From assembly GCA_036558265.1 (NCBI GenBank), contig DATBFY010000226.1, positions 1 through 13,081 of the forward strand: a DNA stretch of 13,081 nt. The letters are read 5' to 3'. The stretch comes from RYN-433 sp036558265. Its GTDB lineage: Bacteria; Planctomycetota; Phycisphaerae; Tepidisphaerales; Tepidisphaeraceae. The notes under the pieces are model-generated. The model was given only the letters and a program-made list of their open reading frames with translations. It searched no databases and was not told the origin of the DNA. Position 1 is the stretch's first letter, and each line of letters begins with the position of its first letter. Made by a program: the position numbers and the translations under genes. Positions 6,250 through 13,081 of this stretch are shown here, piece after piece.

Positions 6250-8187
6250 ATGCCACAGCCTCTGGCCGAAGACATTCACACGTACCTGGAACGCAACCAG
6301 CGGAAGGAGCTGCTGCGCTTCCTGACCTGCGGGAGCGTGGATGATGGGAAGTCCACGCTGATCGGGCGGCTGCTGCACGATACGAAGGGGATTTACGAGG
6401 ATCAGCTGGCGGCGGTGAAGCGGGATTCGGCGCGGCACGGGACGACGGGGGCAGGGGAGGTGGACCTGGCGCTGTTGACGGATGGGCTCAAGGCGGAGCG
6501 CGAGCAGGGGATCACGATTGACGTCGCCTATCGCTACTTCTCGACGGACAAGCGCAAGTTCATCATCGCCGACACCCCGGGGCACGAGCAGTACACGCGG
6601 AACATGGCGACCGGGGCGAGCACGTGCCAATTGGCGATCATCCTGATCGACGCGCGGCACGGGGTGATGCCGCAGACGCGGCGGCACTCGTTCATCGTGT
6701 CGCTGCTGGGGATCAAGCACGTCGTGGTCGCGGTGAACAAGATGGACCTGGCGGGGTACTCGCAGGAGGCGTTCGAGCGGATCAAGAACGAGTACAGCGG
6801 GTTCGTGGCCAAGCTGGGGATCGGGGACGTGCAGTTCATCCCGATGTCGGCGCTCAACGGGGATAACGTGGTGGAAAAGTCGCCGGCGATGCCCTGGTAC
6901 GCGGGGCCGCCGCTGCTCGCGCACCTGGAAACGGTACACATCGCGTCGGATCGGAACCTGTCGGACATGCGATTCCCGGTGCAGTACGTGATCCGGCCGA
7001 ACCTGGACTTCCGCGGCTTCGCGGGGACGGTGGCGTCGGGGATCGTGCGCAAGGGGGACGAGGTGGTCGCGCTGCCCTCGGGCAAGCGCAGCCGCGTGCG
7101 ATCGATAGCGACCTACGAGGGGGAGCTAGCGGAGGCCTTCAGCCCGCAGGCGGTGACGATCACGCTGGCCGACGAGATCGACGTGTCGCGGGGGGACATG
7201 CTGGTTCACCCGGACAACCGGCCGAACGTGTCGTCGCAGGTCGAGGCGATGGTGGTCTGGATGTCGGAGCGGCCGTTCGTGCCGGGGCGGACATACTGGA
7301 TCAAGCAGACGACGCGGACAGTCTCGGGGGAGATCGCGGAATTGCGGTACGGGGTGGACGTGAACACGCTGGAGAAGCGGCCGGCGACGCAACTGGCGAT
7401 GAACGAGGTGGGGCACGTGCTGGTGTCGCTGAACCAGCCTCTGGCGTACGACGCGTACAAGGCGAACGCGGCGACGGGTGCGTTCATCGTGATCGACCGG
7501 ATGACGAACAACACGGTGGGGGCCGGGATGATCCTGGAGCCGGGGGACCGCCGCGGCGGGGCAGGGGGGGATCACTGGGGGCAGCAGCCGGTGGCGGGGA
7601 AGCTCAAGCAGAAGGCGAGCAAGGTCACGCTGGAGCAGCGGCAGGAGCGGCTGGGCCAGCGGGGGGCGACGGTGCTGATCTACGGCTTGACCGGCTCGGG
7701 CAAGGCGACGATCGCGTTCGAGCTGGAGAAGCGGCTCTTTGACGAGGGGCGGGCGGTGACCGTGCTGTACGGTCCGGACATGCGGCAGGGGCTTTGCCGG
7801 GACCTGGGGTTCACGGCCGACGACCGGAGCGAGAACCTTCGGCGGAGCGCCGAGGTGGCGCGGATCCTGAATGACACGGGGGTGATGTGCATCTGCGCGT
7901 TCGTGGCGCCGCACGATGCCATTCGGGAGCGGGCGCGGGAGGTGGTGGGGGCGGATCGGTTCGTGAGCGTGTACCTGGATTGTCCGCCGGACGTCTGCCG
8001 GAGCCGGGACAAGGCGGGAGTGTGGCGACAGGCGGAGGCGGGGCAGGTGGCGCAGTTCCCGGGGGTGACGGCGGATTACGAAGCGCCGACGAAGCCGGAC
8101 CTGGTGCTGCGGACGGATGAGATGTCGGTGGCGGAGAGCGTGGGGAGGATTGTCGAGGAGTTGAAGGGGCGCGGGTTTGTTCTGTAG
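6250..8187 (+). CDS. cysNC: Bifunctional sulfate adenylyltransferase subunit 1 / adenylylsulfate kinase (CysN-CysC fusion)
   Basis: The 645-residue product is CysN (about 1-435) joined by a Gly/Lys-rich linker to CysC (about 470-645). The GTPase motifs are intact: GSVDDGKS (28-35), DTPGHEQYTRN (108-118) and NKMD (163-166), followed by EF-Tu-like beta-barrels with a PGRTYWIKQTT segment. CysN powers APS synthesis by CysD; CysC phosphorylates APS to PAPS. In the kinase domain the P-loop reads GLTGSGKAT (479-487), with Ala486 where Ser/Thr usually follows Lys. The usual LDGDNVR motif reads LYGPDMR (506-512). Other blocks (GLCRDLGFTADDRSENLRR, CAFVAPHDAIRERARE, FPGVTADYEAP) are well kept. The ATG at 6250 gives a normal CysN start; no Shine-Dalgarno is seen. 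Expression must come from the 35-base divergent region, from within the antitoxin gene, or by read-through from cysD. Confidence 0.96.
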   Translation: MPQPLAEDIHTYLERNQRKELLRFLTCGSVDDGKSTLIGRLLHDTKGIYEDQLAAVKRDSARHGTTGAGEVDLALLTDGLKAEREQGITIDVAYRYFSTDKRKFIIADTPGHEQYTRNMATGASTCQLAIILIDARHGVMPQTRRHSFIVSLLGIKHVVVAVNKMDLAGYSQEAFERIKNEYSGFVAKLGIGDVQFIPMSALNGDNVVEKSPAMPWYAGPPLLAHLETVHIASDRNLSDMRFPVQYVIRPNLDFRGFAGTVASGIVRKGDEVVALPSGKRSRVRSIATYEGELAEAFSPQAVTITLADEIDVSRGDMLVHPDNRPNVSSQVEAMVVWMSERPFVPGRTYWIKQTTRTVSGEIAELRYGVDVNTLEKRPATQLAMNEVGHVLVSLNQPLAYDAYKANAATGAFIVIDRMTNNTVGAGMILEPGDRRGGAGGDHWGQQPVAGKLKQKASKVTLEQRQERLGQRGATVLIYGLTGSGKATIAFELEKRLFDEGRAVTVLYGPDMRQGLCRDLGFTADDRSENLRRSAEVARILNDTGVMCICAFVAPHDAIRERAREVVGADRFVSVYLDCPPDVCRSRDKAGVWRQAEAGQVAQFPGVTADYEAPTKPDLVLRTDEMSVAESVGRIVEELKGRGFVL

Positions 8188-8204
8188 GTTCCGCTTCGCG
8201 GAAC
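8188..8204. terminator. Hairpin immediately after cysNC
   Basis: GTTCCGC and GCGGAAC form a perfect 7-bp stem around TTC, beginning one base after the cysNC stop. There is no T-run downstream, so it may stabilise the message end or be a weak or factor-dependent terminator. Confidence 0.4.
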
Positions 8205-8273
8205 GTACGGTGGCGGGCATACGGACGCGGCGGGTTGCGTCCTTTGGGTTGATCCTCCACAATCGGCCGTCGC

Positions 8274-9743
8274 ATGAGTCAGCCGGTCAAAAAGTGGCTT
8301 ACGTTTACGCTCCGCTGGGGGGTGGCGGTGGTGGGGATCTGGTGGGTGTTGAGCCAGATCACCTGGCGGGATCGGGTGACGCTGCTGGACGCGCGGAATC
8401 GGCCGGTGGTGGTGCGGCTGGCGAATTTTGGGCCGCTGAACTCGCCGAGTTTCACGCTTTATGATCCGCCGAAGGGGATTGCGAGCACGGTTTGGGCGTC
8501 AGCGCTGGTGAGCCAGCCGGATGCGAAGCGGGTGACGATCGACTCGCCATCGGGGCCGGTGACGGCGGAGCTGTTGGCGCTGGATCTTTCGCCGAACTTG
8601 AAGACGGTTAAGCGGCTCCTGGTGGCGAACCCGCCGGGCAGCCCGGGCGTGTGGATCGCGCCGGCGCAGGCGCCGGGGTATCGGCTGAAGGTGCCGCACC
8701 CGCTGGTGGAGGTGGGACTGGGGCGGATGATCAAGGACGCGGGGAGCGGGAACAAGCCGTGGCTGCTGGTGCTGTCGGTGGTGATCTTCCCGATCACGTT
8801 CCTGGTGACGAGTTTCAGGTGGCATCAACTGCTGCGGGCGTTGGAGATCCACCTGTCACTGGGGCGGACCTTCGTGCTGAACATGGTGGGTGCGTTCTAC
8901 AACACGTTCATGCCGGGCTCGACGGGCGGGGACGTGCTCAAGGCGTACTACGCGTCGAAGCAGACCGAGTTCCGCACGCGGGCGGTGATGAGCGTGTTCG
9001 TGGACCGCGTCATCGGTCTGCTCGCACTGGTGATCATGGGCGGGGCGATGGCAGCGTATCAGTACTTCATGGGCGGGGCGGACGACCCGGCGGCGCACGC
9101 CTGCGGGCGGATCGCGCTGGTCTCGGCATTGATCATCTTCGGGACGGCGGGGGGATTGTTCGTCTTCTACCATCCGGCGCTGCGGCGGACGTTCGGGCTG
9201 GACTGGCTGATCGTGCGGCTTCCGAAGCAGAAGCAGGTGAAGAACGCGATCGAGACGATGGATCTTTACGCGAAGCACAAGTCGCTGGTGCTGCAGTCGC
9301 TGGTGGTGACGTTTCCGGTCCACATCACGGTGGTGATCAGCGCGATGCTGGCGGGGTGGGCGTTCGGTCTGACGCTGTCACCGCTGTATTATTTCGTGGC
9401 GGTGCCGGTGATCGTGCTGGTGGGGAGCATCCCGATCTCGCCGCAGGGCGCGGGGGTGATGGAGTACTTCGCGATCCTGTTGACGCAGAAGCAGGGGGCA
9501 ACGGTGAGCCAGGCGTTCGCGCTGACGATGTCGATCCGGATGGTGCAGGTGCTGTGGAACCTGACGGGTGGGGCGTTCGTGTTCAAGGGCGGGTATCACC
9601 AGCCGACGGAGGCGGAGCAGCGGGAGTTGGAGGACGGGCGGCCGGGCGGGGGGACGGGGGGGCCGACCAACGAAGACGAGGATGGCGGATGGAGGATGGA
9701 AGATGGAAAGGGGGCGCGGGTTTCTTCCCCTGCTCCTTCGTGA
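8274..9743 (+). CDS. Lysylphosphatidylglycerol synthase TM region / AglD-like multi-pass membrane protein
   Basis: The 489-residue product belongs to the LPG_synthase_TM (UPF0104/AglD-like) family. Seen are FMPGSTGGDVLKAYY (212-226), VDRVIGL (243-249) and PISPQGAGVMEYF (388-400), the family's conserved blocks, with about six to eight membrane helices between residues 163 and 437. Members move or modify lipid-linked molecules, but the substrate here is unknown. Unusual is the N-terminus: one membrane helix (about 11-28) is followed by a soluble stretch of about 130 residues before the core, likely extracytoplasmic. The C-terminal tail from about 440 is low-complexity (Gly, Glu, Asp), and its last part is encoded by short repeats that also supply the stop codon. 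The ATG at 8274 follows cysNC by 86 bases. Confidence 0.85.
   Translation: MSQPVKKWLTFTLRWGVAVVGIWWVLSQITWRDRVTLLDARNRPVVVRLANFGPLNSPSFTLYDPPKGIASTVWASALVSQPDAKRVTIDSPSGPVTAELLALDLSPNLKTVKRLLVANPPGSPGVWIAPAQAPGYRLKVPHPLVEVGLGRMIKDAGSGNKPWLLVLSVVIFPITFLVTSFRWHQLLRALEIHLSLGRTFVLNMVGAFYNTFMPGSTGGDVLKAYYASKQTEFRTRAVMSVFVDRVIGLLALVIMGGAMAAYQYFMGGADDPAAHACGRIALVSALIIFGTAGGLFVFYHPALRRTFGLDWLIVRLPKQKQVKNAIETMDLYAKHKSLVLQSLVVTFPVHITVVISAMLAGWAFGLTLSPLYYFVAVPVIVLVGSIPISPQGAGVMEYFAILLTQKQGATVSQAFALTMSIRMVQVLWNLTGGAFVFKGGYHQPTEAEQRELEDGRPGGGTGGPTNEDEDGGWRMEDGKGARVSSPAPS
9680..9707. repeat. Four tandem 7-base units (GGATGGA type)
   Basis: Units begin at 9680, 9687, 9694 and 9701 and read GGATGGC, GGATGGA twice and AGATGGA. 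They lie inside the last codons of the membrane-protein gene and encode the GGWRMEDG segment. Confidence 0.7.
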
Positions 9744-9762
9744 TCTTCGCGGGCTTCGTGGT
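9736..9762. repeat. Three tandem 9-base units (CTTCGTGGT type)
   Basis: Units at 9736, 9745 and 9754 read CTTCGTGAT, CTTCGCGGG and CTTCGTGGT, followed by TA. The membrane-protein stop codon TGA (9741-9743) falls in the first unit. I recall 'CACGAAG' tandem tracts (the reverse complement) as a dispersed repeat in several soil and planctomycete genomes. Confidence 0.65.
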
Positions 9763-9776
9763 TAGATTCTCCGAAG

Positions 9777-10589
9777 GTGCTCAAGAGGATCGACCGCATT
9801 TTGTTGCGCGTGGAATCGCTGGACGCGGCGGTGCGCTATTATCGGGATACGTTGGGGCTGAAGCTGGTGAAGCAGGATGGGCGGCTGGCGTCGTTTCGGC
9901 TGGGGGATGAGCAGACGGAGCTGGTGCTGCACAACGACGCCGATTTGCCGGACCAGGCGACGTATTACCTGGTGGAGGACGTCAAGGGGCTATACCGGAG
10001 GCGGGAGGAGCTGAAGCTGCGGTTCGCGGGGCCGCCGACGCCGGTGTCGCGGGGGTTTCGGGCGACGGTGAAGGATCCCTTTGGGAACGTGCTGCTGATC
10101 CTGGATCGCGCGGCGGAGGCGGCGTCTTCGAAGGACGTGGTGGAGGATGGCAAGGCGCCGGGGGCGTTGTTCGCGGGGGTGGAGCAGCGGGTGGCGGTGA
10201 AGCGGGATCTTCTGATCCGGCTTTATGAGAAGACGGCGCGGACGGCGGACGACCTGCCGTATACGCCGCACTTCGAGACGCTGTACAAGGATTACGCGGC
10301 GGGTCACGGGGAGCCGCGGCCGACGCGCGGGGAGGTGTGGCGGCACCTGTTGAACCTTCGCAAAGGGGGAAAGCTGCCAAAGCTGGGGCCGGCGCGGTCA
10401 CAGCCGCCGGAACTCTCGGAGGAGGAGCGCGATCGTCTGCGCGAGATGCTGGGGGCGGACATCGGCAAGCGCGACCGGCTTCCGTACACGGAGCGGTTCG
10501 ATCGGTTGGTGGACGAATTCAACACGACGCAGCCGCGGAAGCTGTCGCCGCACCTGGTGTGGCGGCTGGTGGCGACGCTGGCGAAATGA
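9777..10589 (+). CDS. VOC (glyoxalase-fold) protein with duplicated C-terminal module
   Basis: The 270-residue product starts with GTG at 9777. Residues 4-112 form a VOC domain: IDRILLRVESLDAAVRYYRD, LGLKLVKQ, ELVLHND and the closing DPFGNVLLILD. VOC proteins are metal-dependent or resistance enzymes; only part of the usual His/Glu metal set can be guessed here, so catalysis is uncertain. After a linker come two similar units: LPYTPHF (160-166) with VWRHLLNLRKGG (187-198), and LPYTERF (235-241) with VWRLVATLAK (261-270). The spacing from LPYT to VWR is 26-27 residues in both, indicating an internal duplication. I do not recognise this module. The start follows the 9-base repeats, and no other start gives a complete first VOC strand. 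Confidence 0.75.
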   Translation: MLKRIDRILLRVESLDAAVRYYRDTLGLKLVKQDGRLASFRLGDEQTELVLHNDADLPDQATYYLVEDVKGLYRRREELKLRFAGPPTPVSRGFRATVKDPFGNVLLILDRAAEAASSKDVVEDGKAPGALFAGVEQRVAVKRDLLIRLYEKTARTADDLPYTPHFETLYKDYAAGHGEPRPTRGEVWRHLLNLRKGGKLPKLGPARSQPPELSEEERDRLREMLGADIGKRDRLPYTERFDRLVDEFNTTQPRKLSPHLVWRLVATLAK

Positions 10590-10700
10590 TGACTCCCAAG
10601 ATGAATTCAGGGGCTTGGCAGCGGACCGGGCGGGTCGATTCTCTGGAGGCGCGCCCGAGATCGAGCGCCTTGATGGAGTGCATAGCGTGTCGCGAATGTT

Positions 10701-10720
10701 GGCCGGGACTGTGCCCGGCC
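10701..10720. other. Hairpin upstream of the SNF2 gene
   Basis: GGCCGGG and CCCGGCC pair perfectly around ACTGTG. It lies 112 bases after the VOC gene and 48 before the helicase gene, with no T-run. It could end the upstream message or be a dispersed palindrome. TATAGT at 10734-10739 just after it is a plausible -10, but no convincing -35 sits at the right distance. Confidence 0.4.
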
Positions 10721-10767
10721 GGCGATGGACCGTTATAGTGTGCCCCTCACGGTTTTCAGGGATGGTG

Positions 10768-13081
10768 ATGATGGTTCGATTCGCGGTTTTGCTGGAAGAA
10801 TTGCGTCAGCAGGTCAAGCCCCTCCAGGAGAGCCGGGGGAGGGAACTTTACGAGGACTACAAGGCGAACATCACGACGGCGTATGAGGGGGACGTGCGCG
10901 CCGGGGTGGATGATGGGCGGACGCGGTACAAGGTCAAGCTGGGGTGGGACGATCGGGGTTATCGGTTCAGTTGTTCGTGCGGGGCCGCTGCGGATCACGT
11001 CTGCGAGCACATGTGGGCGACGGTTCTGACGGCGCAGGAGGACGGGTGGTTCGCCGGCGCGGGCGGATATGGGGGCTACGAGGAAGACTATGATGACGAG
11101 TACGGCGAGCGGTGGCGGGGGACGCGTCGCGGAGCGGCGTCTTCGAAGCGCGAGAAGACGCCGCGGTGGAAGCAGGCGCTGGAGCGGCTCACGTCGGTGG
11201 GCCCGGCGGGCAGCGGTGGCAGCGGTCGCCAGCCCTGGCCGGCGTCCCGCGAACTCGTTTACGTGATCGACCGCGAGGAGACGCTGCTGGGCAAGGGGAT
11301 CGTCGTGGAGGTGTGCAGCCGCGAGCCCAAGCGGACGGGAGAGCTGAGCAAGCCGAAGGCGGCGCGGATCGCGAAGGATCTGATTGCCGAGCTGCCGCGC
11401 GACGAGGACCGGTTGGTGGTGGCGATGCTGGCCGGCGGCGACCGGGCCGAGTACGGATATTACTATAACGGGGAGTCGTCGCGGTATCGATTGAACCAGG
11501 CGTTGGCGCGGGCGGCGTTGCCAGTGATGTGCCGGTCGGGACGGTGCCTGCTGCGGTCGAAAGCGTTCGGCGGGTCGCCCGAATTCTCATCGCTGGCGTG
11601 GGGGGACGAGCGGCCGTGGTCGGTGCGGATCGTCGTGCGACCCGAGGCGGATCAAAAGAATTACGTGGTGGAAGGCGTATTGGAGCGCGAGGGTGAGCAG
11701 CGGCCGATGTCTGCGCCGTCGCTTTTGACGGCGGGGGGGCTCGTCTTCTGGGGGAGTACCGTTGAGCCGCTGGAGGATCATGGCTCGTTTCACTGGGTCG
11801 TCTACTTTCGCGAGCACGGGGTGTTGCGGGTGCCGCGGGCCGACGCGGCGGAGCTGGCGGGCCGCCTCTACGCGGCAGGTCCTGCCGGGGGTCTGCTCCT
11901 GCCCGAGGAGCTGAAGCTGGAGGAGGTGCGCGCGCCGCTGGCGCGTCATTTGAAGATCTCTGCGCCCGACAAGAAGGACGTCTATTACTCCTACGACCAG
12001 CAGCGGCTGCTGGCGGAGCTGAAGTTCGAATACGATGGCCGGCGCGTGGCGGGGGACGAGCCCGGGGAGGCGATCATCCAAACCGATCGGCGCCGCGCGC
12101 TGATTCGCGACAAGTCAGCCGAGGCTCACGCGCACGCGCGGTTGTACCAGCTCGGATTTCGGGATCAGTATTCGTACCGGCACAAGAAGAACGTGCTGGG
12201 CCTTGCGCCGTCGAAGCTGGCGAAGACGGTGGCGGCGCTGGTGGCCGAGGGGTGGCAAGTGCAGGCGGACGGGAAGCTCTACCGCCAGCCGGGGGATTTC
12301 AAGATCGAGGTGACGTCGGGGATCGACTGGTTCGAGCTGCACGGGTCGGTGCAGTTCGGGGATCAGGTCGCGACGTTGCCGCAGCTTCTGGCGGCGCTGC
12401 GCAAGGGGGAATCGCTGGTCACGCTGGGCGACGGGACGGTCGGCATGCTGCCGGAGGAGTGGCTGAAGAAATATGGGCTGCTGGCGGGCATGGGGCGGGC
12501 GGAAGGGGATCATTTACGGTTCGCGCGGGCGCAGGTGGGGGTGCTGGACGCGCTATTGGCGGCGCAGCCGCAGGCGACGTGCGACGCGGTGTTCGAGCGG
12601 ACGCGTCAGATGCTGCGGAGCTTCGAGGGGGTCCGTCCGGCCGAGCCGCCGCGGGGGTTCGGCGGCGAGCTTCGACCGTATCAGAAAGACGGACTGGGGT
12701 GGATAAACTTCCTGCGTGATTTCTCGTTTGGCGGGTGCCTGGCGGACGACATGGGGCTGGGGAAGACGGTGCAGGTGCTGGCGATGCTGCTGGCGCGGAA
12801 GAAGGAACGGGCCGGCACGGGCTCGCCGACGGGCGCTTCGCCCGCGCTGATCGTGGTGCCGCGGTCGCTGGTGTTCAACTGGCTTGCGGAGGCGGGGCGC
12901 TTCGCGCCCGAGCTGCGCGTGCTCGATCATTCGCACGCGCAGCGCGCCAAGGCGACGGAGCACTTCGCGGATCACGACGTGGTCCTGACGACCTACGGCA
13001 CGCTTCGAAATGACGCGGCGTATATGAAGGACGTCGAGTTCGATTACGTGATCCTGGACGAGGCGCAGGCGATCAAGAACG
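10768..13081 (+). CDS. SWIM-domain SNF2-family helicase (3' end outside window)
   Basis: The frame is open to the window edge (771 complete codons). A SWIM zinc finger is near the N-terminus: CSC at residues 69-71 and CEH at 79-81 (pattern CxC...CxH). A Gly/Tyr/Asp/Glu-rich linker follows at about 93-115. Before the motor, DWFELHG and GDGTVGMLPEEWLKKYGLL mark the bacterial SNF2-associated domain. Then come LRPYQKDGLGWINFL, the Walker A DDMGLGKT (Lys666), VVPRSLVFNW (motif Ia) and ILDEAQAIKN (motif II), where the window ends. SNF2 proteins are ATP-driven DNA translocases; bacterial SWIM-SNF2 forms are poorly characterised. Starts at 10762, 10768 and 10771 are all ATG; AGGG at 10758-10761 favours 10768 (6-base spacing) or 10771. 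Confidence 0.92.
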   Translation, partial: MMVRFAVLLEELRQQVKPLQESRGRELYEDYKANITTAYEGDVRAGVDDGRTRYKVKLGWDDRGYRFSCSCGAAADHVCEHMWATVLTAQEDGWFAGAGGYGGYEEDYDDEYGERWRGTRRGAASSKREKTPRWKQALERLTSVGPAGSGGSGRQPWPASRELVYVIDREETLLGKGIVVEVCSREPKRTGELSKPKAARIAKDLIAELPRDEDRLVVAMLAGGDRAEYGYYYNGESSRYRLNQALARAALPVMCRSGRCLLRSKAFGGSPEFSSLAWGDERPWSVRIVVRPEADQKNYVVEGVLEREGEQRPMSAPSLLTAGGLVFWGSTVEPLEDHGSFHWVVYFREHGVLRVPRADAAELAGRLYAAGPAGGLLLPEELKLEEVRAPLARHLKISAPDKKDVYYSYDQQRLLAELKFEYDGRRVAGDEPGEAIIQTDRRRALIRDKSAEAHAHARLYQLGFRDQYSYRHKKNVLGLAPSKLAKTVAALVAEGWQVQADGKLYRQPGDFKIEVTSGIDWFELHGSVQFGDQVATLPQLLAALRKGESLVTLGDGTVGMLPEEWLKKYGLLAGMGRAEGDHLRFARAQVGVLDALLAAQPQATCDAVFERTRQMLRSFEGVRPAEPPRGFGGELRPYQKDGLGWINFLRDFSFGGCLADDMGLGKTVQVLAMLLARKKERAGTGSPTGASPALIVVPRSLVFNWLAEAGRFAPELRVLDHSHAQRAKATEHFADHDVVLTTYGTLRNDAAYMKDVEFDYVILDEAQAIKN

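Noticed and set aside
7126..8262. 378-codon minus-strand frame opposite cysC
   Set aside because: Arg/Pro/His-rich antisense product of a well-conserved gene; no family features.
8651..9910. 419-codon plus-strand frame overlapping the membrane-protein gene
   Set aside because: Gly/Ala/Arg-rich out-of-frame reading of the LPG-synthase-like gene; it spans the 3' repeats and has no recognisable domain.

Overview
The window is a high-GC bacterial chromosomal segment that most resembles the Planctomycetota, perhaps Phycisphaerae. The grounds are inference from content: a CysN-CysC fusion of the planctomycete type, a small CC/CxxC zinc-ribbon protein and other 'orphan' families familiar from that phylum, a SWIM-SNF2 helicase, and several kinds of short dispersed repeats at gene ends. 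No rRNA, tRNA, CRISPR array or transposase is visible, and no gene-free stretch exceeds about 200 bases.

Layout. 1-659 is the 3' end of an M16-family peptidase gene. 853-1485 is a single-domain cyclodeaminase/cyclohydrolase (FTCD C-terminal family), flanked by two copies of a dispersed palindromic repeat in opposite orientation. 1657-1929 and 2016-2549 are two small zinc-ribbon-like proteins of unknown function. 2581-3441 is a lipoprotein whose stop overlaps (ATGA) the start of an exported, C-terminally anchored membrane protein (3438-4550). 4614-5522 is cysD and 6250-8187 is a fused cysN-cysC; together they encode the sulfate-activation enzymes (sulfate to APS to PAPS). Between them, on the opposite strand, sits a complete MazE/MazF-type toxin-antitoxin pair (antitoxin 6214-5921, toxin about 5933-5592). 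8274-9743 is an LPG-synthase/AglD-type multi-pass membrane protein, 9777-10589 a VOC (glyoxalase fold) protein with an unusual duplicated C-terminal module, and 10768 to the end a SWIM-domain SNF2 helicase cut off by the window edge just after its DEAQ box.

How the parts relate. All genes except the toxin-antitoxin pair are on the + strand. The most notable point is that this pair splits the sulfate-activation cluster: it converges on cysD and diverges from cysNC with only 35 bases between the antitoxin and cysNC start codons. Those 35 bases hold a good minus-strand promoter overlapped by a perfect 12-base palindrome. Any cysD-to-cysNC read-through RNA would be antisense to the whole toxin-antitoxin message.

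A second large-scale signal is a switch in strand composition. The + strand is C-rich up to about 4200 and strongly G-rich afterwards, although gene direction does not change, and the switch falls inside one gene.
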